A stretch of 64,000 nucleotides of DNA from Hermatobates lingyangjiaoensis. Its lineage: Eukaryota > Arthropoda > Insecta > Hemiptera > Hermatobatidae. Each line of letters starts with the position of its first letter. Positions within the stretch are counted from its first letter, which is position 1. Both the position numbers and the translations under genes were made by a program. The notes below the pieces were generated by a model. It was not told where the DNA came from. It searched no databases and saw only the letters and a program-made list of their open reading frames with translations. Below are positions 36,061 to 47,308 of the stretch, piece by piece. Location of the stretch: assembly GCA_026182355.1 (NCBI GenBank), contig JAPFBL010000068.1:1364001-1428000 (forward strand), read 5' to 3'.

Positions 36061-36663
36061 TCTATATAAATAAAAGAAAGCTGTTGTCTATTGCTTAGAA
36101 CTGACTCCTTTGAATTTAGAGAAACAGAATCCACCCTTAAAAAAATTTCTGTCTGTTTGTTTGTCCAAAAATTTTGTCACAAGCAAACTCAGCCACCATA
36201 CGTCATAGCAAGCTTAAACTTTGACAGTAGATCTGTGTATGCTTAACGTAAAAGCTAAGATTTTACTAGATCGGAAATTCAACGTAGAAGTTGAGGATTT
36301 TTAAGATGTGTTTGGCTAACTACACAAGTATCCATATAAAGAGCTAAAAATATACAAGTATTTTTACTGTAGCGAGTAGCTATGTAGCGAGTAGTTGATT
36401 TCAATTTCGTTTGCATTTATAATTTACTCGCTTTAAAAAAGTGAGTCCTACCTACCCGCATACTAAATAATAAGATGCTAGACAATATCAAATTTGAGCT
36501 CAGTATCGAAAGCGTAAGAGAAACTCCCGATCTAATGGCAGTTCTGGTCTGTACTAATAATGATATTTTCTACTGTTCTATAATTTCTAACAACATTTTG
36601 AAATACCATACATCATCTCTGAAATTTGGTAAAATACCCATCAAAGATGGGCATTTTTGCTGG
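36061..36663 (+). mobile_element. Helitron-like non-autonomous element, copy 1
   Basis: Starts TCTATATAAATAAAA directly after an A and ends CTGG directly before a T, as expected for Helitron-type insertion between A and T with 5' TC and 3' CTRR ends. Eight bases before the CTGG lies a hairpin, CCCATC-AAA-GATGGG, a standard Helitron 3' feature. The body carries TGTCTGTTTGTTTGTCC and CAAACTCAGCCACCATA blocks shared with copy 2. The 75-codon frame at 36475-36702 runs across the 3' end and is not a transposase. No Rep/helicase coding is present, so it would depend on an autonomous partner. Confidence 0.75.
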
Positions 36664-36744
36664 TCTTGTATACTAATTAACAAATGTGTCTGTCTAGAAT
36701 AAAATTATTATTTTGAGACTATTGCTACTGTCAAATGTTACACA

Positions 36745-37606
36745 TCTATATAAATAAAATAATGATTTTGTCTGTACATTGCTTAGAACTGACTCATTAC
36801 AAGTTTTCTTTACGTTTCATACATTGGAGAAACTGAATCCACCATTAGAAAAATTTCTGTCGGTTTGTCAGTTTGTCGGTTTGTCCGCAAAATTTTGTCA
36901 CAAGTAAACTCAGCCACCTTAACACATATCAAGCTGAAACTTTTACAGTAAATTCGTGTATGTCTAACTTAAAATATAGGCTCTGAATTGATTAGAAATT
37001 CAACGTAGAAGTGAAGTTATGGATTTTTAAAGCAAAAACGTTTGTTACAAGTAAACTCAGCCACCATAAGACATAGCGAGCTTAAACTTTGACGGTAGAT
37101 TTCTGTATGCCTAACTTAAAATATAGGCTCTAAATAGATTGATAATTCAGTGCAGAAGCGAAATTATGGGGCTTTAAGCTGTATTTTGCTCACTTCGCAG
37201 ACAAGTTTATTTTGAAAATACATAGGTGTGGCAAGTAGGTATTGTTGATTTTTATTTCATTTGAGCATATGAATATATTGCGTATTTCACATCATTGAAA
37301 AAGTGTTTCTCAGATTTCAAGATATACTATCTATTCAGAATAAATGGCTTTGTGAACGAGCAATTCTCAGCCCTTAATATGAACAGGCAGGAAAAACCAA
37401 CAAACAAGTTCTTATGCTGTATCAAGCCGAAGAGTTAGAGGTTCCAACTATTTGTTCTTCCATGAACCTCAAGGACAGATATCTAATGTGGTGTATACAG
37501 AAGCATTTGTTTAACACTGCACTAATAATGGTATTTTTTACTATTCTATAATTTTTAATGATATTTTGGAATACCAAGTAGAATCAAAGACGGGTAGGTT
37601 TGCTAG
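36745..37606 (+). mobile_element. Helitron-like non-autonomous element, copy 2
   Basis: Starts TCTATATAAATAAAAT after an A at 36744 and ends GTTTGCTAG before a T at 37607 (CTAG = CTRR). The 3' hairpin has decayed (TCAAAGACGGG). Shares with copy 1 the 5' 50 bp, ATTGCTTAGAACTGACTC, ACTCAGCCACC, and the 3' blocks ATTTTGGAATACCA and CAAAGA. An internal segment of about 147 bp (CAAGTAAACTCAGCCACC to ATAGGCTCT) occurs twice in tandem, at about 36901 and 37048, explaining its greater length. Confidence 0.75.
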
Positions 37607-39317
37607 TTATACTATATAATACAAAACATAACCTCTAAGTCTCTTCAAATCATACAATATAATGTTACTTATATATGATAGGATGACTTGCCAGCAAGCT
37701 GTGTCGCAGAACGACATTCTGATTCTTCTTGCTGGTGTTCAAACCATTTGACACTGCAAGTGAGCACATCTATTCTTAAACATCGGTTACTCGTTTTGCA
37801 TCGATTTTCAATGAATTAAAAAGTATACACATAACCATTTACAAGACGTAAATATTAATTAATGTCTTTGCACTACACGTACATTTTAACAAAGAGTGCT
37901 ACTGAACTCGAAATGAAAAGTTCGATAGATTTCGTCAACAAAAGTTAGGAATGAAATCATATTACTGTATAGGTCCACGAATATATTAGTTAGTCAAAGT
38001 CCATGACCAAAGGCTTCCCTTCCATCCTATTTCTATCTTTTATATCCAATAAAAAAAAGTACGAAAAAACTTTCAACAATGAATGTTGCAATCCTAACAA
38101 AACACCTAATTTTTGTGCAAATATAAACAAGATTTTGCTGGAATCTCTTACTATGAAAAACATCTTTTAAATTAATAGACAAAATGGTATGAAATTAAAT
38201 CGCACATTGCCATCTCAAAGCAAAACTTTACCTCTATCTTACAAGTAATAGGCAAATTATATATTTAAAATCTGTTAGTTATCAAAAAAATGTGTATTAC
38301 TAATTGTAATTCAAGTTTTTACAATTATGATTACAATCTATTCTAATCCTATGTTGCAAGTTCCAGCGAATATACATTAGTTATGACTGTATAGTCCAAA
38401 TAGTCAAATATTGTAGCATTCTCTAATTTTTTTAATAAGTATTATATTTTGAATATTTTTGAATATATAAGTACAAATGATTATTGCCTTTATTTATATG
38501 TTTAGCCAAGTTGATAAATAATTCCGACTGATAATATGCGATGAATTATTTTATTAATTATAGTTTGTATGTACATTAACGAACTAGCTCTTCTAAGCAG
38601 TTCATTTCTTGGAAAAAATCATATGAAGTGTTCCTTTTGTATGATCTACGTTTACGCCAAGTATTAGATACGTGTAATTTGTGCACTATGCAATAATTTG
38701 CTACGATTCAATTACAAATTGCAAACTAGATAAAAGGAATTTCATTCCGATTTGCTGTAATGTAAATGGAGACATAGAAAAACTTAAAGGATGCTGTACA
38801 CTGCTAGGAAAGAAAACCTGTCCTTTTCTAGCTTATAATAATGTACGTTTCTGTATAACGCTAATATTTTTTTAAGACTTAATTGTTATATGCAATTCTT
38901 GACCAATTCTTAGGGTTCAGAACAAAGAGATGTTCTAATATTAGAACAAAGAATATTAGAATATTAGAACAAAGAGATTAATATTAGTTGCCACTTTTAA
39001 AAACTTTGGTTTTGTGCCAGACTCCAGGTCCAACTAGTTTGGTAAACAGAACAACTAACATGTACTACAAGAAAAATAAAACATAAATCCATTTAAACTA
39101 ACTTTCTTATTCGTTCCAATTTGAACAGAGTCCACCTTCGAAAAGAATGTTTTTATTTGCAATATACAGCTTAAGAAAGACTGTTTTACAGCAGATTATA
39201 TTGCAGATTATAAATTCAGAAAAAATGCAAAATATTAATCTAGTTTTAACTTTTTTTTTATTTTAGTATTAATTTTTTGGGTGCTAAGAATAATATTATT
39301 TTGTTGACTACTTATCT
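37607..39317. other. AT-rich stretch without recognisable genes
   Basis: No gene recognised. 38917-38987 holds three loose copies of TATTAGAACAAAGA. Confidence 0.45.
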
Positions 39318-39322
39318 CCTCC

Positions 39323-39353
<31 letters not shown>

Positions 39354-39356
39354 TCT

Positions 39357-39412
<56 letters not shown>

Positions 39413-39450
39413 CTCCCTGCCGCTCTCTTTCTTTGTCTCTCCCATACTTC
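39318..39450. repeat. (CT)n microsatellite
   Basis: Long CT tract with short interruptions. Any frame through it is an artefact. Confidence 0.97.
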
Positions 39451-39679
39451 TGCATGACAGAAAAATTGCCTAAACATTATTATATTTCTTATTTATTTAC
39501 ACAATAAAGGATGGTGCAATCATTATTATGTGGTATTTATCATTGTGGGGTGAAAATTTAACAAAACAGTCCACATACAAGAGTACCGTTTTATTTTATT
39601 ATTGTATTGTCTTGTTAAATATATTTCTTTTTTAGTTGCTATATTCGTCTTAATCCATTGACAGTTTAGAACTTACTTC

Positions 39680-39860
39680 CCTTGTTCTTTCGCTTCTTAG
39701 CTTCTCACTTCGTGGCAGCACTGGTTATTCAAACACCTTACTGTTACTCAGTTGCCGTCTACCCACCATACTGACCACTTCTCCTGATGGGGAAAAGTCT
39801 CGAAATGTACAACAGAGTTGTCTCAATCCCTCTAGCTGGTATTTAAACGTATTTTGAAGT
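39680..39860 (+). repeat. Terminal-repeat remnant with hammerhead-like core
   Basis: At 39784-39805: CTGATG (the A of the motif is lost), GGGA, loop AAAG, TCTC, GAAA. The helix pairs fully if one G-U is allowed. It is followed by TGTACAACAGAGTTGTC. The surrounding family is not otherwise represented in the window. Confidence 0.5.
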
Positions 39861-40149
39861 CTACAAATTAAATGAAAAATGCAATATAACTAACTGAGAT
39901 TGTAGTTGTCGAAAGTGCCAAAACAGATCATTGGAGCACCTTCATCAAAAATAAATAATTCAAACAAAAAGTAGATGAAACAGAATAATTTTGGTAAAAT
40001 CATTTGTCAAATAAACGTATAACAAGTACTTTAATGATAACACTAGAATAATTAAAAAAGAAAATATCTGTGCATTTCGGATATACATTTAACTGACCTT
40101 CCTTAAACGAATGACTGTTACGACAAGATTGGTTCAAAAACTGAATCAG

Positions 40150-40275
40150 TTGAACAATAAAACATTACACAAAGAAAACCTACACAAAATAAAAGAAAAT
40201 ATTTAATATTACTGTTTCGAACAGCAGTTCGTCATCAGGGGTAGTTCGGAAAAGAAATGATGCGTGAGAGGTTTT
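40150..40275 (-). repeat. Terminal-repeat remnant with intact hammerhead-like core
   Basis: Minus strand 40215-40238: CTGATGA, extra C, GAAC, loop TGCT, GTTC, GAAA, then CAGTAATATTAAATATTTTC. All core bases match the general pattern and the four-base-pair helix is perfect. It belongs to a further family with its own sequence. Confidence 0.6.
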
Positions 40276-41715
40276 TTAGTATGATATATAGTTGATGAGC
40301 CATGGTTGTTTTATATTGTACATACGAAAAATGAGTACGTCATTCCTCAATAAACTCAGTGGGTCATAATAATGGAGCTCTACTTATCATGGAAGACGAA
40401 AGTAATGTAGTTTTATTCCTCAGCGTTCTCTAAAAAAAACATATTTTATTAAAGTTGTCAAATCGTTTGTATATTTCAGTAACATCTCCTATTACCCTCA
40501 AAAGACTAAAAAATATGGCAGTCTTTTTCCTTTCTAAAAAAGAAATAAATGAACAATTTGAAAAGTTAATCAGGATAAAATCAGTAGTTTATTGAAGTGT
40601 TGAATAAGCAAACATTGGCATTGACTGATTCCATCAGAGACGAATAAATAACAAAGTTGAATATTGTTATTCGTGGCTCAATTTGTTTGAGAGTCTACCC
40701 GAAGGAAAGTATATATTGATCGAGGCGAAAGCCGGCGACATCCACTTGCACTCGGCTTGGGAGTTTTGGCTTTTATCACAGTGTGTAGTGCTAAATAATC
40801 ATAACTGCCACAACTCTGCGGAGAAAAAATAACACTATGGTCACCATTGCCTTAGACAGTGATTTATAAGCGGCTGACATGTCAAATTACTTTAAATGAT
40901 TTTCTTACTGTTTCGTAAACAGTTATAATTAAAAAATGAGAACGAATTAAGATTACAAATACCTCCTCAGGATACTGTTGGTGTTAAAACTATTAAGTAA
41001 CTTCAGGGTACTTACTTCTAATTGATAGCACTTTTTGAGCAATAATAAATCTCACTCACACACCAGTCATGTAATAGGATACCACAGGACGTATAAACCT
41101 TTTCCGAAAAATCATTCAACGAACTAAATAAACTAAAATCACACAGAGAGTAAACACAAAACACATTATAATATATAGTGGAATACAAATTGTACTTTCT
41201 TCAAAGCTCACAATAGAGTTAGAGCATTTTTAAGAGTTAGGGTTTAGAGTTGTTAGAGTTTAGCATTTTTTCTAAAAATTTTCTCAAAAATGTAGAACAT
41301 TAAAGCATGTTCAATGAAAATTTGCATAAATGCAATTCGAACATGTGTTCGTTTTGTTATTGTGATTCGATAGCATGTAATATAATATATGGAGCATACT
41401 ATAAATATATAGATTTACAAAAAAATGCAATTGTAAATTTGTTGCGCTTACCAGCCAATATATTATATTTGGTTTTTGCTCACACTTTTATTTTTCTGTT
41501 ATTTACTTAATACTTATGTTTCCTCTCATTTTAGAGGATGAGCACACTCCAGTACTCCAAAGAAAGAAAGTTCCGTTTTGGCTTGCCTCCTCAACAGCAT
41601 CATTCACTCTCTTGATTATGACAAGTGACAAAATATTATAAAGAGTTTACCACTCACAGAAAGAAAGTTTTGGTTGTTCACTAAGTTTTGCAATTCTTTG
41701 TAGTTTTCAATCCTC
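40276..41715. other. AT-rich stretch without recognisable genes
   Basis: No gene recognised. A short direct duplication around GTTAGAG-CATTTTT lies at 41218-41275. Confidence 0.45.
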
Positions 41716-42990
41716 TTCACTTAAAGACGCATTCTACTTTAACAACTGATCGCTTCCTAAACCCCCTAGACTTCTTATCATTCTATGGATGACACCTCTT
41801 TATACACTAGTATTGACTATAATAACAGTCTAGATGTTCTACGTGTATTCCTACAACCCTTCTACTGACTTATAGTTAACCAGTTTTAACCTGAAAAATA
41901 ACCCTTCAATTTAAATAATAGCTTTTTCTCACAGATAAATGAAACTGGCAAGGTGACCAAAATTGCTCCATCATTTCATAATCTTTCTGAGGCAAACCTT
42001 GGAAAACAATTTAGTCCCACTTCCTTTGCTGTACAAGAGCTTCATTGACGATGTATTATTCATCTCGTTCCATACTAGCTCTGGGTTAGAAGTCGTCATT
42101 ACCTGTTTCAAAATCCTTTGTTCTATCGTTTCCTTTACCCATAACATCAGTGAATTTGTCACATTCCTCGATTTAAACGTTACCATCAACAACAGCACCC
42201 TCATTACATCTGTCTACACTAAACACTTTTGATTTATACTGGAGTTCAATAATTGATACCCTCCTTTGGCTAAGAAATTTATCTTCACATTCCGATTTCC
42301 TTGAATTTGCCATATTGTCAATACATCAACCGATAAAGATTTGTGTTTGAAGTTGGTACCTAGTGACATACTTTTATAATGATGTTGTTCTCTTACGTTA
42401 TTGCCAATGAGATTGTACCAACAAAGTTAACTATAAGTTTTCTTAGTCATCTTCCTCTTCTATGGGTCTCCCTGTATTATCACAATATAATTTCCAGGTA
42501 TTCTAAGCTTAGAGCCAAGATAAAATATTTTTACAGCTTTCGCTTACTTTCAGACGTCCTTCTAAATTTATAGGAATTTAACTGCTTCGATGGACATCCA
42601 GTTGCCTCTAGAGCGATATCGTGTGGACGCTGAGGCTCTCTCATATGTCCTATTACGAGTATCAACTCTAAAAGTCCGTTTCATCTATGACTCAAATCTA
42701 CAATGTACAAACCCAATTGATTTCTCTTGCACTCCCAAAAACAAATTAGTTGATTCTATGTACACCAAGAACAATTCTAGAACTTCAGTTAATAAACCTC
42801 CGACCTACCCGTCATGACGAGTAGCCATCCATGCTAACAACCACAGTCTTCCCTTGAGTAATTCCCACATTTTGCAAGCTATGCGTCATCTCTCTGACAG
42901 TAACAACTTCATACTGCGAGCTTTCCAGGATGTACATATTTGGATGCTGCATGTGTGAATTATTCCAGGACTGAATATAAAAATTTTAAT
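41716..42990 (+). pseudogene. Penelope-like element: reverse transcriptase and GIY-YIG remnant
   Basis: Best PLE body in the window. Frame of 41788: DDTSLYTSIDYNNSLDVLR (motif A region), a stop at about 41872, more stops, then SFFSQINETGKVTKIAPSFH (from 41932; motif B, family form QINGTAMGTK-APSFANL). After a +1 shift near 42015 comes YKSFIDDVLFI, whose two Asp codons (42047-42052) are the motif C catalytic pair, then FVTFLDLNVTINNSTL and SVYTKHF, the usual thumb signature. From 42622 a Cys-rich linker is visible (CGR-stop-GSLIC), followed by a strongly decayed GIY-YIG end (NHSLPLSNSHILQ in the frame of 42837). PLEs pair these domains to nick and prime at the target. At least two frameshifts and several stops make it inactive. 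Confidence 0.85.
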
Positions 42991-43290
42991 ATTTGTTTAG
43001 AAATACTTTACTGTGTCTTTCTTTTATTTATCACTTCATTAAATTGTTTCTTATTATTTCATTTAATATTCGATTTTTTCCTTTCCTTATACATCAGTAC
43101 TCTGTTAATCCCTTCTTTTTTCTTTAATTCTTTTTTATTGTACGTTTTCTTATTTATTGCTTATTTTCTCCTCCTTTCCTTATTTAATTATAAATATTTC
43201 TTCTTTTCTTTAACCAGAAGTTCCTGTTAAAACACTGTTGTGTTAAATATCTGGTCTCCTCCTGACGATGGTTGAATAAAAAATTAACGC
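42991..43290 (+). mobile_element. PLE 3' untranslated region
   Basis: A T-rich stretch follows the coding remnant and yields a spurious hydrophobic frame (42940-43230). At 43256 CTCCTGACGATGGTTGAATA carries CTGACGA, the start of the hammerhead-like core seen in other PLE ends, but the remaining hairpin is decayed. A similar T-rich run follows the GIY-YIG remnant at 49.4 kb. Confidence 0.6.
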
Positions 43291-45390
43291 CATTATCTCT
43301 TTTTGGTGTTCAATACTTACAGTTTAATTATTAAACTATACACCGTATAATGAAAACCCAAATAAAACAAGTTTGAAACAACACTACTTGACTCACCTTC
43401 TCAAATCGTCAGAAGGGAAATTGGTACGGAATGCAACGAAATTTTTTTTTTATTCTTGTTTAGAGGTTACCAACATCAGAGAGTTTGCATGTTTCCTTAC
43501 TGATGCTATTATTTAATTAATTTCAAATAGTCAGATCATACATTATAGCCAAATGTCTATACTATTTGCAATCGAAATATGAGCATACAAAGGATAACAA
43601 GAATCGTAATTTCTGAATCATTATTATACAATTTAAATTCAATACATTTCAAATATCAAGAAAGCTGCAATATCAACAATAGATTTAAGGGATCTAAAAA
43701 ACGATAAATGTGTCAAAGTTTTTTTTAAAGAAATTTTGATATATAACTTGTAAAAAATATATTTTTATATTTAAAAAAAATATATATTTGGTAAAATAAT
43801 AAATATATTAATTATATATTAATTTATGTATGATAATAAATTATAAAAGATAAGAAACGCTTATATCATAGTAACAATGCTGAATGCGCTGTGATTAATG
43901 TGTTGTACTTATAAGGTATGATCAAATAAATAGTGGGTGTTTTGTCAAAGAAGTGTAAAGTTGCCTGCAGACTTAGGTCATGTGTTAGTAGGAATTAATC
44001 TAAGGGAAATTTCTCAGATCTAAATCCAACAGTTTTCACAGCCCGTTAACTATAATGCCTCCAAGTCCAATAAGAGCAGAAGAAATTTCTCTAAGGTGAC
44101 AGAAAGACAGATGAGAGCGGTTTGTTTTGCCCTATGTAGCTACACCGCCAACACAATGGTTCTGTCGAGATTGCGTCCAGATTCCTGCTCTAATGCATAA
44201 CAACCAACATAAATTCCTCAGCAAATATTATACCCCTATCTTGATAAACCACCAAGTATTAACACAACCACATTTCAACACCTTAATGAAACAAATTCAA
44301 AAACCATAATTTGTCAACTGAATTTAAATAAAAATCACGTCACATTGTTGGGCAAATATCTATCAAAAATCCTAGAGGCAGCGAGAACTAATCCTATAAG
44401 ACAGAGAAGGCAATACTGTCAACTAAACTATAATGTAATACATATATCATGTGTATAATTCATTATCCAACACGATTATTATGTTAAATATATGTCTAAC
44501 AAACTAATATTCCTACAGTAAAAAGAACAACTGCAACTGAAGAACAAGAAACAAGATAAATATCAATCATTTTTGATCAAGTTTTATACCATTTTCAGGA
44601 GAAAAGGAAAAGAAATACAAGGCAGGAGATGTGAAAAGTTTCAGTTCGATTGAGAAGCATATAGAAACAGAAAATAATAATAAGAGTGGTAAATATAAAG
44701 AGAGAGGACAATATAATTGTAAAGGGAAAAGGTGGAATAGGAAAAACAATAGGAAAGATTCAGGACAAAAACAAAATCATAAAACCAAATACGATGTCAA
44801 CTTCAACTAATGAAATAGTAAAGTGAGTAAATTAAAAAAAAATATTTAAAACTTATTACTCATAGGAAATAAATGGCGAAATAAACATATAATGGGCTAA
44901 AAAGAAAGAAAAAAACATATAACATTTAAAAGCTGTATCTCATTAAATTAAGTCCAGGTAAAGTTGCCTGTACAGACTTAGGTCATGTGTTAGGTCATTT
45001 CTAATGACCTAACAATCAAATAATGGCTTCCTAAGAAGCATCGTAAAATTATATACATATATAATGCTTTATTGTTATTTATTTAAATTTTGTTCACATT
45101 AATAATAACTGCATTCTGTGTTTTCATTGATGTATTTTTGGTTTATTTATTGTCTTTTGCTTCATATAAATAATATTCTGAATAATTCAACGATCATGTG
45201 TTGGTTTCTTTAGCAATTATGCTGTTACCAAGTATTTTATGGTCAAATGTTTAAATTACTTCTGTTATTCACGTTTAAGCAGTATGTCAACGTGACATAC
45301 TAATACTCTTCGTATTAGTCTTACATCACCAAGAGGTGGTTTTTATGAGGTTTGAGTGGCACACCAGCATGCCATAAATTGAGCAAAACA
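43291..45390. other. AT-rich stretch with one short direct repeat
   Basis: No gene recognised. AAAGTTGCCTG and CAGACTTAGGTCATGTGTTA occur at about 43966-44000 and again at 44959-44993, in the same orientation and about 990 bp apart. Confidence 0.45.
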
Positions 45391-45850
45391 TTAAAGTCTG
45401 GGACAGCACTCCGGTGTTGCACAACAAAACAGTGATCCAGAGCACAACATTGTCACGTTTGCCAGTGTGTCACAGCACACCAACGTGTCACCATACATGA
45501 GTGGCCACAAAACACCTGAGAGCCGCAGCACACTAATGTTCCACACCACAATAGAGTTGTACAATAGTGTTCCACAGCACGCAATTGTTTCATAGAACGC
45601 CGGTATGTCCCAGTACATCAGCACACCATCGTACCAAAACACATCATTGTATCACAACACTTCAATGTGTCACAATTAACAAGTGCCCACAGGAAATCAG
45701 AATTACACAACAGAATGCTGCACAGTAGATTATTATACTACAATGCGCCAATGTTCTACAACACACCAGAGTACCACGGCACATCAGCACACTGCGAGTA
45801 CAGCACACTACTGTTGTCCGGTATTCCCCGACACATTTCTGATTTCCCCT
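45391..45850. repeat. Degenerate minisatellite, about 20-bp unit
   Basis: About twenty loose copies of CACAGCACACCAATGTGTC and relatives (CACAGCACACTAATGTTC, CACAACACTTCAATGTGTC). G+C is higher than in the flanks. The overlapping frames on both strands (62-83 codons) are repeat translations with a Cys/Leu/Thr pattern of about seven residues and are not genes. Confidence 0.8.
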
Positions 45851-46351
45851 CATTCAGTATGTTGTAAGTGAATCAATGACGACGGCATGTAGCATGGCAC
45901 TCTGGAGTGTGTTAGCTGTCATGTAAACAGTGACCTTGTAATTCTCCGCATACCAGTTACTAGCAGCAGTTGACTAATTGCTTAGTAATTTGATATTAAA
46001 TGCACCCATGCTTGACATGCTACAGATGCAAGGCAGCTTTGTAGCTTGCAACACACTCATAATAACACATTTAAGTAGTCAAGTAAACCTTTAATTTAAA
46101 AAAAAAATTAAAAAAACAATATAATTCTTCCAGATTCGTGTTTATTTCATTCCTATTTAAGACACGTTGACAAGAAATTATGGTAAAAATATCTTTTTAC
46201 ATTGTTAACATAGGCTACAGTTACGTTTTGCAACAAGTTCAATTGGTGGTGTTACTCAGCTCGAGAAAGATTGAAACACTATTGAAAGATTCATTGATTT
46301 TTAACGAAATGACAAAGAGGCAGACAAAAACAAACCATTAAGACAGAAAAG
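45851..46351. other. AT-rich stretch without recognisable genes
   Basis: Nothing recognised. Confidence 0.5.
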
Positions 46352-47308
46352 AATTTTAGAAAAAGTTATAAAATAAAAAAAAAGAAAAAAGTGAAAACAA
46401 AATAAGCGAATTAGTGAAAAAATGTAGCTGTGTAACATTTTTTTTATCAAAATCTATCTAATGAAATTTTAAATTGATTGGGACGTAACTACTTAAAGAA
46501 AATTAAAATTATTTAACTGTTTTAAGTATGTTGACCGGGATATTTTCATAACAAAGTCAAGTAAATACCTGAAGAAAAAAGAAAAAGACAGAAACACCAA
46601 ACACTCAGTTTGTTCTCGATGATAGATTACGTCTCAAACCAGTCAGACATGACAACGGCATAGGAGAAAAGTCAATATTTGCTAATTTTATCTAAATTTC
46701 TTCTTTTATTACTAATATCTCTGAACCAATAATAATACGAGTCAGTTTAAGTTAATTTATATGAAAATAGTTGTTCTTTAATCAATCGATTGATTTTTCT
46801 AATAACTCTGCTTTATTGACTCGATTCAACTGAAGTTAACGGTTGGATTATAGTTCTTTTTTTAAATCTACGTTTTGAACACAGAGAGGAAAGGAGTATT
46901 GTTTGCAACTCTCTGTTGGCGACAGATAAACAGAAAGCGGATCAATGATATTAGCTTTCCTATACCAAACGGAAAGAAATCCCGGCCAGAAATTATCCAA
47001 ACAAACTTGTTTTCCAGCCCTCAGTCAGGCAGAACGTACTTTTAACAAATCGACTAAATAAATGAGTGAGGCTAGATTACAGTGAGTGAATAAATGCCAC
47101 ATGACCAAACAACCATTTAACATGGCATTCATCATTCTGTAGCACTCATAACGCATACAAACAGTATCCACAACGTCCCAATCAATTTAACATTTCATTA
47201 GATAGATTTTGATAAAAAAAATGTTATACAGCTACATTTTTTCACTAATTCGCACATTTTGTTTTCACTTTTTTCTTTTTTTTATTTTATAACTTTTTCT
47301 AAAAATTT
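46352..47308. mobile_element. Foldback DNA element, TIRs about 135 bp
   Basis: The left arm 46352-46487 (AGAAAAAGTTATAAAATAAA to TTAAATTGATTGGGACGT) is the inverse of the right arm 47174-47308 (ACGTCCCAATCAATTTAA to TTTATAACTTTTTCTAAAAA), with about 95% identity by eye. The 690-bp interior has no coding capacity I can see. Long inverted ends and an unrelated core suggest a Foldback-type or MITE-like DNA transposon. It is not flanked by (TA)n, unlike the PLE-type fold-backs. Confidence 0.85.

Noticed and set aside
42940..43230. 96-codon hydrophobic frame resembling a multi-pass membrane protein
   Set aside because: It is the translation of a T-rich untranslated tail after the PLE remnant. Poly-pyrimidine DNA always gives Phe/Leu/Ser-rich frames.
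45391..45850. CRISPR-like array
   Set aside because: The units are contiguous and degenerate with no constant repeats separated by unique spacers. It is a minisatellite.
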